Notes: generated by a model from the sequence alone, not told the origin. Numbered from the stretch's first letter, positions 1 through 8,476 are shown. The stretch: DNA of 64,000 nt from Litchfieldella qijiaojingensis (GCF_014651875.1 NZ_BMXS01000014.1:25304-89303); one strand, 5' to 3'. A program made the numbers and translations.

Positions 1-507
1 CGCTTCGTTTTCGATGCGCCTTCGACCTGGTCCGAGGTCATGGCACGCTCGGCGATGATCTGGTGCGTTTTTCTTGGTGCCGCGGCGAGCTTTCGCGGTG
101 GCTACATGATGGCTGTGGAGGTCATCTACAAGCTGGTGCCGGCGCGCCGCTTGATTCTGGTGGAGTGCCTGATCGTCCTGTGTTGCATCATCTCTCTTGT
201 GGTGCTGATCTATTTCGGTACCGCCATGACCTGGCGGGTGCGCTCGCAGGTGCTCTCGGGGTTGGGGATCTCCATCTCCTGGGCCTATGCGGCCATCCCC
301 GTTGGCGCCAGCTTCTCGCTACTGGCGGTGTTGGCGCGTTTGTTGGCCCAGGCCACCGGTCGTGAGCCGGTCGGTATCGCCGACGCCGATATGCCGTCTA
401 CCCAAGAGCAACAACCGGTGGCGGAACCATCGGTCGTGACCCCCTCGAAGCCCGCATCGCCCGCTGTCTCCGACCCGGCGCAACTCGCCAGGAGGGCTCG
501 CTCATGA
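1..507 (+). CDS. TRAP transporter small permease (DctQ type), 5' end cut by window edge
   Basis: This is the small membrane subunit of a tripartite (TRAP) transporter, which couples a periplasmic solute-binding protein to the large permease. The frame is open from base 1, so the gene begins before the window; 168 codons are visible. Hydrophobic helices lie around the stretch before PARRLILVECLIV, at LVVLIYFGTAMTW and near the end, the usual four-helix DctQ pattern. The C-terminal 40 residues are a polar, Pro/Ser-rich tail. Its stop overlaps the start of the large permease gene by ATGA, indicating translational coupling. The binding protein must lie upstream, outside the window. The substrate cannot be read directly; the downstream enzymes suggest a sugar acid or hydroxy-acid. 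Confidence 0.88.
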   Translation, partial: RFVFDAPSTWSEVMARSAMIWCVFLGAAASFRGGYMMAVEVIYKLVPARRLILVECLIVLCCIISLVVLIYFGTAMTWRVRSQVLSGLGISISWAYAAIPVGASFSLLAVLARLLAQATGREPVGIADADMPSTQEQQPVAEPSVVTPSKPASPAVSDPAQLARRARS

Positions 508-1778
508 ATGCTGCTATCGGCTTGTCGCTGATCATTCTGTTCGCCCTTGGTGTTCCTATCGCCATCTCGATCATGCTGGCGTCGATCATCGGCATCGAGT
601 TCTTCTCGCGGCTACCGCTGTTGATGGTGCCCCAGCGGATGTTTGTCGGCATCGATAACTTCCCGCTGATGGCGATTCCGTTCTTCATCCTGGCCGGCAA
701 CCTGATGGCGGCAGGGGGCATATCACACCGCCTCGTGGAACTGGCTAAATCGATCGTCGGCGGGTTGCAGGGTGGCCTGGCCATGACCTGTGTGTTGACC
801 TGCATGATGTTCGCGGCGGTCTCCGGGTCAAGTGTGGCCACCACCTTCGCCATCGGCTCGATCCTGATTCCGGCGATGGTCAAGCACGATTATCCGCGAC
901 CGCTAGCGGCTTCCATTCAGGCCTCCTCGGCGGAGCTTGGCGTGCTGATTCCGCCGTCGATTCCGCTGATCCTGTATGGCGTCAGCACCGACACGTCAAT
1001 CGGCCGTCTGTTCATTGCGGGAATTGGCCCCGGCCTGTTGATCGGCTCTGCGCTGCTGCTGTTTCTGTTCCTGTTCTGCAAGGTGCGCGGCTACGGCTTG
1101 CGTGACCGCGAGGACCGCTCCGATTTCCCCTCGGCCTTCAAACGCGCCTGGGCGGCGCTGCTGATGCCGGTAGTGGTCATCGGCGGCATCTACGGCGGCG
1201 TATTCACGCCCACCGAGGCCTCGGCGGTGGCGGTGGTTTATGCGCTGATCGTCGGTGGTCTGATCTATCGCGAGCTGCCCCTCAAGGATCTCTGGCCGAT
1301 CCTCAAACAGAGCGTGATCTCTACCGCCACGGTGATGCTGATCATCTCGGCGGCGGCGTTGTTCAGCTTCCTGATCAGCCGCTCGGGATTGCCCTCCCAG
1401 GTCGCGGCTTGGGTCACTCAAGTCTTCGACAGCCCGGTGACCTTCCTGCTCGCCGTCAACGTCATGCTACTGGTGATCGGCATGTTCGTCGAGACATCCG
1501 CCGCCATCCTGGTGCTGGCGCCGATCTTCACGCCGATCGCCATCCAGTACGGTATCGATCCGGTGCATTTCGGGTTGATCATCGTGGTCAATCTGGCGCT
1601 GGGCATGTTCACTCCGCCGCTCGGCGTCAATCTTTTCGCGGCCTGTGCGGTGGCCAAGTTGTCAATCGATCAGTTGATTCCCTGGCTGCTGCGTTTCGTG
1701 CTGGTGGTACTGGCCTGCTTGATCGCGATCACCTACCTGCCCTGGATCTCGTTGGGGCTGGTCGACTTGCTGTATTGA
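504..1778 (+). CDS. TRAP transporter large permease (DctM type)
   Basis: The 424-residue integral membrane protein is the ion-coupled channel subunit of the TRAP system. It has about a dozen hydrophobic helices, the family length, and the typical pattern ASSAELGVLIPPSIPLILYG near residues 140-160 and FTPPLGVNLFAACAV near 375. Its ATG sits inside the stop of dctQ (ATGA overlap). An aldehyde dehydrogenase starts 10 bases after its stop, so transport and catabolism genes form one transcription unit. Nothing unusual was seen in the reading frame. The family call is secure and the substrate is unknown. Confidence 0.93.
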   Translation: MNAAIGLSLIILFALGVPIAISIMLASIIGIEFFSRLPLLMVPQRMFVGIDNFPLMAIPFFILAGNLMAAGGISHRLVELAKSIVGGLQGGLAMTCVLTCMMFAAVSGSSVATTFAIGSILIPAMVKHDYPRPLAASIQASSAELGVLIPPSIPLILYGVSTDTSIGRLFIAGIGPGLLIGSALLLFLFLFCKVRGYGLRDREDRSDFPSAFKRAWAALLMPVVVIGGIYGGVFTPTEASAVAVVYALIVGGLIYRELPLKDLWPILKQSVISTATVMLIISAAALFSFLISRSGLPSQVAAWVTQVFDSPVTFLLAVNVMLLVIGMFVETSAAILVLAPIFTPIAIQYGIDPVHFGLIIVVNLALGMFTPPLGVNLFAACAVAKLSIDQLIPWLLRFVLVVLACLIAITYLPWISLGLVDLLY

Positions 1779-1788
1779 GGAGAATCCT

Positions 1789-3249
1789 ATGAGTCGCTTA
1801 CCTGTCACACCCCCCAGTGCGGCCTTGATTGGTGGCGAGTGGGTGACCACACCCCAGACCCTGGGTGTCGAGGCGCCCGCCACGGGCGAGCCTCTGGCCG
1901 AAATCGCCCGTTGCCAGGCGGAGCATGTCGAGAACGCCGTTATGGCAGCACGTCAGGCATTCGATGGCCAGCTTGGCGACTGGAGCCGCTGGTCGGCACG
2001 CAGACGTGGTGAATGGCTATATGCCTTCGCTGCGGCGATCGATGCCGATGCCGAGACACTCTCTACCCTGGAGTGTGCTGATACCGGCAAACCGATGAGT
2101 CAGGCCAAGGGTGATATCGCGGTTTGTGCGCGTTACTTCCGCTTCTATGCCGGTGCCGCCGACAAGCTGCACGGTGAGACGATCCCCTTCGAGGACGGAT
2201 ACTCGGTGATGACTCAACGCGAGCCGTTTGGGGTTTGTGCGCAGATCATTCCCTGGAACTATCCGGCACAGATCTTCGGCCGCTGTGTCGCTGCGGCGCT
2301 GGCGGCGGGCAACACGGTGGTGCTCAAGCCTGCCGAAGACGCTTGCCTGAGTGTGCTGCACCTGGCACGTATCGCCACGCAATGTGGCCTGCCGGCCGGT
2401 GTGCTCAACGTCATTCCCGGCCTGGGCAATGAGGCGGGCGCGGCATTGGCGGCGCATCCGCACATTAATCACCTATCGTTCACCGGCTCGCCGGCCACCG
2501 GCACGCTGGTCACCCAGTCCGCTGCCGCCAATCACGTTCCCGTGACCATGGAGTTGGGTGGCAAGTCGCCGCAGGTGGTGTTCGCCGACGCCGATCTCGA
2601 CGCAGCGCTGGCGGCGGTAGTGCGCGGCATCATTCAGAACGCCGGCCAGACCTGCTCGGCGGGCAGTCGGCTGCTGGTCGAGTCGTCCTGCTACGACGAG
2701 GTGCTGTCGCGCCTCACCCAACGCTTCTCCGAGCTGCGTTGCGACGCCGGTGAGAACGATCCGGATTGCGGGCCGCTGATCAATGCCCGCCAGCGCACCA
2801 AGCTCGAGGACCGGCTGACAGCGGCCAAGGCTGATGGCATCCGTGTGGCGGCGGCGGGGCGCCTCGCCGATAGCGCTCCCTCCGGTGGGCACTTCGTGGT
2901 GCCCCAAGTGCTGGTCGACATCCCCGAGGGCCACTATGTGGCCTGCGAGGAGTTGTTCGGCCCTGTGCTGACGGTCCAGCGTTTCGAGGATGAAGAAGAC
3001 GCCGTGCGCCTGGCGAACTCGACCGATTTCGGCCTGTGCGCCGGCGTCTGGACGAACGATGGCGGGCGTCAGATGCGCTTGGCCAAGCGCATTCGCAGCG
3101 GTCAGGTGTTCGTCAACAACTACGGTGCGGCAGGTGGCATCGAGTTGCCATTCGGTGGCGTCGGCCGCTCCGGTCATGGCCGGGAAAAAGGCTTCGAGGG
3201 CTTGAAGAGCTACACCCAACTGAAAACCATCGCCATCCACCATGGCTAA
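1789..3249 (+). CDS. NAD(P)-dependent aldehyde dehydrogenase
   Basis: This soluble ALDH-superfamily enzyme of 486 residues would oxidise an aldehyde to its acid. The catalytic general base is Glu255 in MELGGKSPQ and the nucleophile is Cys289 in NAGQTCSAGSR. The cofactor motif FTGSPATG is at 231-238 and IIPWNYPA at 153-160. The sequence is of the betaine-aldehyde/gamma-aminobutyraldehyde dehydrogenase type, but that group is broad. A GAGGAG ribosome site precedes the ATG. Within this operon it probably acts on a semialdehyde made from the imported sugar acid; this is inference from position only. Confidence 0.9.
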   Translation: MSRLPVTPPSAALIGGEWVTTPQTLGVEAPATGEPLAEIARCQAEHVENAVMAARQAFDGQLGDWSRWSARRRGEWLYAFAAAIDADAETLSTLECADTGKPMSQAKGDIAVCARYFRFYAGAADKLHGETIPFEDGYSVMTQREPFGVCAQIIPWNYPAQIFGRCVAAALAAGNTVVLKPAEDACLSVLHLARIATQCGLPAGVLNVIPGLGNEAGAALAAHPHINHLSFTGSPATGTLVTQSAAANHVPVTMELGGKSPQVVFADADLDAALAAVVRGIIQNAGQTCSAGSRLLVESSCYDEVLSRLTQRFSELRCDAGENDPDCGPLINARQRTKLEDRLTAAKADGIRVAAAGRLADSAPSGGHFVVPQVLVDIPEGHYVACEELFGPVLTVQRFEDEEDAVRLANSTDFGLCAGVWTNDGGRQMRLAKRIRSGQVFVNNYGAAGGIELPFGGVGRSGHGREKGFEGLKSYTQLKTIAIHHG

Positions 3250-3297
3250 AAAGTAGCTGCGCTCGCTTACTTTTCCACTTTCGAGAGCGACTTGAAT

Positions 3298-3321
3298 CTT
3301 GCAGGAAAAATATCCTGCAAG
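3298..3321. repeat. 9-bp inverted repeat in the aldehyde dehydrogenase / tartrate dehydrogenase gap
   Basis: CTTGCAGGA (3298-3306) and TCCTGCAAG (3313-3321) are perfect reverse complements around a 6-base loop. No T run follows, so it is not a classical terminator; the ribosome site of the next gene lies about 35 bases downstream. It may act as an mRNA processing or attenuating hairpin or as an operator. Confidence 0.45.
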
Positions 3322-3365
3322 GGGAGGTGGTTGTGCGCGTGACAGGCGCTTATCGGAGAAAGATG

Positions 3366-4442
3366 ATGACCTACAAGATTGCAGTGTTACCGGGTGATGG
3401 AATCGGCCTCGAAGTCGTGCCGGAGGGGCTTCGTGTACTGGAGGCGGCGGCGAAACGCTTCGATTTGCCGCTGGAGTTCGAATATTTCGACTTCGCCAGC
3501 TGTGCCTATTACATGGAACATGGTGACATGTTGCCGGATGACTGGCACCGGATCCTGTCGAAATTCGACGCCATCTTCTTCGGCGCGGTGGGTTGGCCCG
3601 ATACCGTGCCCGATCACGTCTCGGCGTGGGGTTCGCTGCTCAAGTTCCGGCGCGCCTTCGACCAGTACGTCAACCTGCGTCCGTGCCGGCTGATGCCGGG
3701 TATCGAGAGCCCGCTGAAGGGGCGAGTGCCGGGCGATATCGACTTCCTGGTGGTGCGCGAGAATACCGAGGGCGAGTATTCGCGCTTGGGCGGACGGGTG
3801 TTTGAGGGCACCGAGCGAGAAGTGGTGCTGCAGGAAACCATCATGACCCGGACCGGCGTCGACCGGGTGTTGAAATACGCATTCGAGCTGGCCCAATCTC
3901 GCCCCAGAAAGAAGCTGACGTCGGCGACCAAGTCCAATGGTCTGTCGATATCGATGCCTTACTGGAACGAACGGGTCAAGGCGATGAAGGCCAACTTCCC
4001 CGACATCGAGGTCGATCAGTACCACATCGATATCCTCACCGCGAACTTCGTACTGCATCCCGACTGGTTCGATGTGGTGGTGGCCAGCAACCTGTTCGGC
4101 GACATCCTCTCCGATCTGGGACCGGCGTGTACCGGCACCATCGGCATTGCGCCGTCGGGTAACATCAACCCCACGCGCGAATATCCCAGCCTGTTCGAGC
4201 CGGTGCACGGCAGTGCCCCGGACATCGCAGGCAAAGGCATCGCCAATCCCATCGGCCAGATCTGGTGCGGGGCGATGATGCTCGAGCATCTGGGCGAGGT
4301 TGAAGCCGGTGCAGCAATCGTCAACGCTATCGAAGCGGTGCTGGAACGCAGTGACACAACCGTGATCACGCCGGATCTGAAAGGTACCGGCACCACCGAA
4401 ACATTGGGACGCGCGATTGCCGAGGAACTCGCAGTGCGCTGA
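3366..4442 (+). CDS. ttuC: tartrate dehydrogenase / D-malate dehydrogenase-type decarboxylating enzyme
   Basis: The 358-residue protein belongs to the isocitrate/isopropylmalate dehydrogenase family, in the tartrate/D-malate branch. These enzymes oxidise a 2-hydroxy acid at C2 with NAD and a divalent metal, often with decarboxylation. Visible family signatures are GDGIGLEVVPEG near the N-terminus, RENTEGEYSRLGG, the metal/substrate stretch SNLFGDILSDLG and GSAPDIAGKGIANP. Two adjacent ATGs are possible (3363 and 3366); 3366 has the better spacing to GGAGAA. A much longer open frame upstream is only a read-in from the previous gene. Placement between an aldehyde dehydrogenase and a beta-hydroxyacid dehydrogenase fits C4 sugar-acid breakdown to glycerate or pyruvate. 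Confidence 0.88.
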   Translation: MTYKIAVLPGDGIGLEVVPEGLRVLEAAAKRFDLPLEFEYFDFASCAYYMEHGDMLPDDWHRILSKFDAIFFGAVGWPDTVPDHVSAWGSLLKFRRAFDQYVNLRPCRLMPGIESPLKGRVPGDIDFLVVRENTEGEYSRLGGRVFEGTEREVVLQETIMTRTGVDRVLKYAFELAQSRPRKKLTSATKSNGLSISMPYWNERVKAMKANFPDIEVDQYHIDILTANFVLHPDWFDVVVASNLFGDILSDLGPACTGTIGIAPSGNINPTREYPSLFEPVHGSAPDIAGKGIANPIGQIWCGAMMLEHLGEVEAGAAIVNAIEAVLERSDTTVITPDLKGTGTTETLGRAIAEELAVR

Positions 4443-4471
4443 ATACGGATCCGTCATTAAGGAGGACATCA

Positions 4472-5353
4472 ATGAGTCATCCCACGAAGGTTGGCATGAT
4501 CGGGGTCGGGTTGATGGGGCATGGCATCGCTTCGAGCCTGCTACGTGCCGGCCATGAACTGTGCTTTCTCGATCACCCGGGCAACCAGCCCGTCGACGAC
4601 CTGCTGGGTGTCGGGGCGGTACGCAAACAGACTGGCCGCGAAGTCGCCGAGGCAACCGACGTAGTGATCCTGTGCGTGACCGGTACGCCCCAGGTGGAGA
4701 GCGTACTGTTCGAGCCTGATGGTGTGCTCGAAGGGTTGCTGCCCGGTACCATCGTCGTCGATTGCTCCACGGCAATTCCCAGTTCGACCGAAACCATCGC
4801 CGAGAAGGTCGCCGCTGCTGGCGGGCGCTTCATGGATGCGGCGATGACACGCACCCCCAAGGAGGCCGCCGAAGGGCGGTTGAACCTTATCGTCGGCGCC
4901 AGCGATGAGCTGTTTCGCGATATCCGCCCGCTGCTGGAGAGCTTCTCCGAACACATTACCCATGGCGGTCCGGTGGGCTCCGGGCACAAGCTGAAGTTGC
5001 TGCACAATTACGTATCGCTGGGCTTCACCGCCGTGCTATCGGAAGCGACCGCGGCGGCTCGCAAGGCGGGTATTGCCGACGATGTCTTTCTCGAAGTGCT
5101 GGGTAGTGGCGGTGGTGGCGGAGTGGTGCTCGAACGCCTGCGACCGTTCATCGTCGCCGAGGACCCGTCGGGTTTTCGCTTCAGCCTTGCCAATACCCTC
5201 AAGGACGTCGGCTATTACAATGCCATGGCCCGAGACGTTGGCGCCTCGCATCGCGTGGCCGAGTCCATCGAGGCGCTCTATCGCGAGATCAACGAACAGG
5301 GACATAGCGAGCGGCTGGTACCTGAACTGATCAAGATTCTGGAACATGATTAG
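4472..5353 (+). CDS. beta-hydroxyacid dehydrogenase family oxidoreductase (3-hydroxyisobutyrate / tartronate-semialdehyde reductase type)
   Basis: This 293-residue NAD(P)-dependent enzyme begins with a Rossmann motif, GVGLMG (residues 11-16). It carries the family catalytic Lys175 and Asn179 in GSGHKLKLLHN. The usual substrate-site motif DAPVSGG is replaced by DAAMTRTPK at residues 122-130, so the substrate is probably not plain tartronate semialdehyde. It starts 29 bases after ttuC with a GGAGG ribosome site and is the last gene of the plus-strand operon. Its 3' end overlaps, on the opposite strand, the tail of a decayed kinase gene. The family is certain and the specificity unknown. Confidence 0.88.
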   Translation: MSHPTKVGMIGVGLMGHGIASSLLRAGHELCFLDHPGNQPVDDLLGVGAVRKQTGREVAEATDVVILCVTGTPQVESVLFEPDGVLEGLLPGTIVVDCSTAIPSSTETIAEKVAAAGGRFMDAAMTRTPKEAAEGRLNLIVGASDELFRDIRPLLESFSEHITHGGPVGSGHKLKLLHNYVSLGFTAVLSEATAAARKAGIADDVFLEVLGSGGGGGVVLERLRPFIVAEDPSGFRFSLANTLKDVGYYNAMARDVGASHRVAESIEALYREINEQGHSERLVPELIKILEHD

Positions 5354-5490
5354 CGTGTCGGATATTGGCGAAATAGGCATCCGTACCGATCTGTCCGCCC
5401 TTGAAGGCGATTTCGAGCCCATCGAAGGCTGGGTTGTCGCTGTGTGCCATGCATAGCGGCGAGCCGGCCTGGCCGTCAGCGAAACGCCTC
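5331..5490 (-). pseudogene. remnant of a DUF1537 four-carbon sugar-acid kinase (OiaK/DtnK type), C-terminus only
   Basis: Reading the minus strand from about 5490 to the TGA at 5331-5333 gives RFADGQAGSPLC, then MAHSDNPAFDGLEIAFKGGQ, then IGTDAYFANIR. This matches the C-terminal nucleotide-binding tail of DUF1537 kinases, which end with a GL-x-I-x-x-K-G/S-G-Q/N-x-G-x-x-x-F pattern. About 50 residues remain where a full kinase has about 400. The similarity begins exactly where the RuBisCO-like gene ends, in another frame, as if an internal deletion joined the two. It lies in the place and orientation expected for the kinase gene of an oia operon. The recognition is from memory of the family, not an alignment. 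Confidence 0.7.
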
Positions 5491-6741
5491 CAGCGCTTGA
5501 GCGAGTTCGAGATGCTCGGCGGCGTAATCCTCCAGCGTCACGCCTTGAACGGCCGCGTCCCAAGCCTGGCGTAAGCTTTTTACGCCGCTTGCGATACCGC
5601 CGGGATGGGCCATGATGCCGCCGCCGGCGCAGAAGATCAGGTCGGTGCTGCCAATGGCCCGGTAGGTATCGACGGCCTGTAGGGCGGTCTGGCCCGAGGA
5701 GAATACCGGCATCACCTCACAACCCGGCGCTGGCGGCTCGAACATCGGCGTCAGGCAGCCTCGGGCGCTGGCGATCACGCTGTCGTCGGGTTCGCTGAAC
5801 TTGTTGCGCAGGCCGTTGACATGGATGTGGTCAACGCCAGCCAAGCGCCACAGTTTCTGATAGGCAATGAAGCTCATGCCGATGTACGGCGAGCGACTGT
5901 ACAGTCCCCAGCCGGCACGATGACCATGGATAGCCAACCGGCAGTGACGACGTAAGTGCGTCACGCCGGAAAGCCCGACGCTGTTGACGGCGACCATCAC
6001 GCAGGTGCCACCGGCATTGGCCACGTAGTCGTGGTGATCGCGCATTTCGTCGATGTCGCCGGTGATGTTGAAGGCATACATCACCTTGCGCCCGGTGCGT
6101 TCGGCATGGGCATCGATGACTGGCATGACCGCGTCGACCCGCGCCTTGAGCGGGTTGTGCGGCCCGTTGGCCTGCAACTCGTCATCCTTGATGAAATCGA
6201 TGCCGCCCTCGACCAGTTGTTCGACCACCTCGGCGGTCTGCCTCGGCGAGAGACCGACACTGGGCTTGATGATGGTACCGATCAATGGACGGTTGGGAAT
6301 GCCGGTCAATTGCCGGGTACCTTCAATGGCGAACTGGGGCCCCGGATACGCCTCGGCGAAGCTCGTTGGCAGCGTCAGGTCGAGTAGCTTGAGCGCCGAG
6401 AACTCCTTGAGCTCGAAGAGGTTGCCGGCGATGGTCGACATCAGGTTGGGTAGCGACGGGCCGAGGTTGGCGATCGGCCAGGAGAGGGTGACGTTGGCAC
6501 GATGGTAGCGTGGTGCGTCGCCGCCCCCTTCCCTGGGGCGCACAGGCAGCGAGGGGCCATCGACACACTCCAGTGGCTCGATGCGCTCGACGATGGCACC
6601 GTGGTTGGTACGCAGTTCGTCGGTTTCATTGGTCAGACGGGTGAAGGTACCCGAAGATTGCTCACCGGCCATCACCTCGGCGGCCCGCTCGACGGGATAA
6701 GGCGTCTCGATGAAGTAGGTGGCGTAGATACGCTCGTTCAT
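5476..6741 (-). CDS. oiaX: RuBisCO-like protein, probable 3-oxo-isoapionate-4-phosphate transcarboxylase/hydrolase
   Basis: The 421-residue protein is a RuBisCO large-subunit homologue. The active-site lysine is present as Lys159 in GTIIKP. The carbamate/metal motif is Lys185-Asp186-Asp187-Glu188 in DFIKDDELQ. Downstream are HGHRAG (272-277), loop-6-like LRNKF with Lys314, FSSGQ (347-351) and the phosphate-binding Gly373-Gly375 in CAGGGIMAHPGG. The metal-binding residues are therefore intact. Its partner directly upstream resembles ApnO, which matches the D-apionate pathway in which OiaX cleaves phosphorylated 3-oxo-isoapionate. The kinase that would make this substrate is only a fragment beyond its stop codon. 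Other RuBisCO-like functions (xylulose- or thio-sugar enolases) are less likely from context. Confidence 0.8.
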   Translation of the reverse strand: MNERIYATYFIETPYPVERAAEVMAGEQSSGTFTRLTNETDELRTNHGAIVERIEPLECVDGPSLPVRPREGGGDAPRYHRANVTLSWPIANLGPSLPNLMSTIAGNLFELKEFSALKLLDLTLPTSFAEAYPGPQFAIEGTRQLTGIPNRPLIGTIIKPSVGLSPRQTAEVVEQLVEGGIDFIKDDELQANGPHNPLKARVDAVMPVIDAHAERTGRKVMYAFNITGDIDEMRDHHDYVANAGGTCVMVAVNSVGLSGVTHLRRHCRLAIHGHRAGWGLYSRSPYIGMSFIAYQKLWRLAGVDHIHVNGLRNKFSEPDDSVIASARGCLTPMFEPPAPGCEVMPVFSSGQTALQAVDTYRAIGSTDLIFCAGGGIMAHPGGIASGVKSLRQAWDAAVQGVTLEDYAAEHLELAQALEAFR

Positions 6742-6750
6742 GGTGCACCT

Positions 6751-7578
6751 TCAGGTGATGCGGCGGATGCTGTCGGCGATCTCGTCACGCTCGAAGACGC
6801 GCTTCCAGTCGTCACGCATCAGCATCGGCTTGCCATTCTCGATCGCCTTGTTGCAGGCATCGGAGAACGCGCCGGGCTGCTCGTCGAAGATCACCGCCGA
6901 GAGGATGTTCATGTGGCCGAGCAGGAAGTCGCGGGCACACTCATGCGACACGCCACGTCTTACGACCTCGTCCATGGCTTCGCGCATCACCGACAGCAGG
7001 GTGGCGCACACTGTCTCGGAAAGCCCCGGCTCGAGCAGTGCCATCTCGTCGACGCTGACCCGGTGGGAACGGCCCACCGGGGCGTAGATGGTGCGCGCAA
7101 TGCGCTCACCAAGTGCGAAACTCTCTTCCGGCCCCTGCATCAGGGCGCTGACGATATGCTGGGTGGCCTTGTAGCCGCCGAAATAGTCCTTCTTGGCTTC
7201 CAGTTCGGTCTCGTCGTTGAAGATCGGCGGGTGGCAGGGATGGGTGACGAAATAGATCAGGTCGTCGCGCCCGGGCAGGTGACCGGCGAAGGGCGCCGCG
7301 GCGTCCAGGGTGATGACCATGGTGCCGGATTCCATCATCGGCGAGAGCTGGTGGGAGATTTTCCCGACCAGGGTGTCCGGCACCGCCAGAATGACGACAT
7401 CGGCGTCGGGCACGGCATGTTCGGCATCGACGCACTCGATCCCTAGCTCTTCCCTGAGACGGACTCGCCCTTGTTCGCTGACTTCGACGTGGCTCACCGA
7501 AAAGTCCGAATCCTTGAGGTTGCGAGACAGGCGATAGCCCATCTTGCCGCCGGCACCGATCAACGCGATTGTGGTCAT
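6751..7578 (-). CDS. apnO: NAD(P)-dependent oxidoisomerase, ApnO-like (phosphogluconate dehydrogenase-type fold)
   Basis: The 275-residue enzyme has an N-terminal Rossmann motif GAGGKMG (residues 8-14) and a helical C-terminal domain of the type annotated as phosphogluconate dehydrogenase NAD-binding, putative C-terminal. In the described apiose/apionate pathway, ApnO oxidises and isomerises D-apionate to 3-oxo-isoapionate. Its stop lies 9 bases before the start of the RuBisCO-like gene, so the two are one operon and probably act in sequence. The ATG is preceded by a GGAGATAAC-like ribosome site. Assignment to ApnO rests on fold plus neighbour; another sugar-acid dehydrogenase remains possible. 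Confidence 0.68.
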   Translation of the reverse strand: MTTIALIGAGGKMGYRLSRNLKDSDFSVSHVEVSEQGRVRLREELGIECVDAEHAVPDADVVILAVPDTLVGKISHQLSPMMESGTMVITLDAAAPFAGHLPGRDDLIYFVTHPCHPPIFNDETELEAKKDYFGGYKATQHIVSALMQGPEESFALGERIARTIYAPVGRSHRVSVDEMALLEPGLSETVCATLLSVMREAMDEVVRRGVSHECARDFLLGHMNILSAVIFDEQPGAFSDACNKAIENGKPMLMRDDWKRVFERDEIADSIRRIT

Positions 7579-7632
7579 TGGTTATCTCCACCTGGAAGCA
7601 TGAACTGGACACGGCACGAATTGCCATGCAAC

Positions 7633-7659
7633 TGGTATGATGACATAATGACTAGACCA
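7633..7659. promoter_or_regulatory. candidate GntR/FadR-type operator between apnO-like gene and its regulator
   Basis: TGGT (7633-7636) and ACCA (7656-7659) bracket an AT-rich, partly symmetrical 27-base stretch in the divergent gap. FadR-subfamily regulators often bind TGGT-x-ACCA half sites. Only the outer bases are symmetric, so the call is tentative. Confidence 0.3.
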
Positions 7660-7750
7660 TAAAACGCGACTTTGGTCGCAGTGACGGCGTCGATCAGCGC
7701 CAAGTGGGTATGCTGCGACCTGCCCTATGCTTCTCGATGCAGGCCATGTG

Positions 7751-8458
7751 ATGAGTGACGCCCTGAAAATTCCCCGCCGCAAGCTGGCCGACGAAGTCTT
7801 CGATCGGCTCTATGCCAAGCTGCTCAATGGTGAATACGCGCCCGGTGAGAGTTTGCCTTCCGAGCGTGAGTTGATGGAGCTTTTCGGCGTCGGGCGCCCG
7901 GCTATCCGCGAGGCAACGCAGGCACTGGAACGGCTTGGTCTGGTGTCGATACAGCATGGGCAACGTCCCAAAGTGATCATGCCCACTGCGTCGGGCATGC
8001 TGTCGCAGATCGAGCTGACCGCCATGCACATGCTTTCCAGCTCACCACAGTCGCTGGAACACCTGAAGGAGGCACGCGCCTTCTTCGAAGTGGGAATGGT
8101 GGCGCGCGCCGCCAGGGTTGCTAGTGATGCGGACATCGCCCGGCTGGAGGCGTTGCTGGAAAAGCAGAGGGCCGAGTTGAACCGCGATGCGGGAGCATTC
8201 ATCAAGGCCGATATGGCGTTTCATGCCGCGATTGCGGACATCACCGGAAACCCGATTTTTGCCGCGGTGAGCCAAGCGATGCTTGACTGGCTGGCGAACT
8301 TCCATGCCTCCCTATTGCATTGGAAGGGCAATGAGCATGTCACCCTGGAGGAGCATGAGCGGATTCTCGCCGCCATCAGGGCGCATGACGAGGCACTGGC
8401 GATTAGTGAGATGCGGGATCATCTGGACCGGGCTCGCCGTCTTTACTATCTGACCTGA
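7751..8458 (+). CDS. GntR-family transcriptional regulator, FadR/FCD subfamily
   Basis: The protein of 235 residues carries an N-terminal winged helix (VFDRLYAKLLNGEY, then LPSERELMELFGVGRPAIRE) and a C-terminal all-helical FCD effector domain. The FCD part has the metal-ligand style residues D-x-x-FH in ADMAFHAAIADITGNP. I chose the ATG at 7751 rather than 7727 because the family usually starts close to the helix-turn-helix. It is divergent from the apnO-oiaX operon and probably controls it, and perhaps the plus-strand TRAP operon, in response to a sugar acid or its product. Confidence 0.88.
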   Translation: MSDALKIPRRKLADEVFDRLYAKLLNGEYAPGESLPSERELMELFGVGRPAIREATQALERLGLVSIQHGQRPKVIMPTASGMLSQIELTAMHMLSSSPQSLEHLKEARAFFEVGMVARAARVASDADIARLEALLEKQRAELNRDAGAFIKADMAFHAAIADITGNPIFAAVSQAMLDWLANFHASLLHWKGNEHVTLEEHERILAAIRAHDEALAISEMRDHLDRARRLYYLT

Positions 8459-8476
8459 GGGAAACACTGGATAGCT

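Noticed and set aside
3036-3365. N-terminal extension of the tartrate dehydrogenase frame
   Set aside because: It overlaps the aldehyde dehydrogenase out of frame and exceeds family length; the ribosome site is at 3355.
3387-4775. 462-codon minus-strand open frame
   Set aside because: It is the antisense shadow of the tartrate dehydrogenase and neighbouring gene; it is His/Arg-rich and shows no domain or ribosome site.
6502-7446. 314-codon plus-strand frame opposite oiaX and apnO
   Set aside because: It is an antisense shadow spanning two genes, His/Gly-rich and without a recognised domain.
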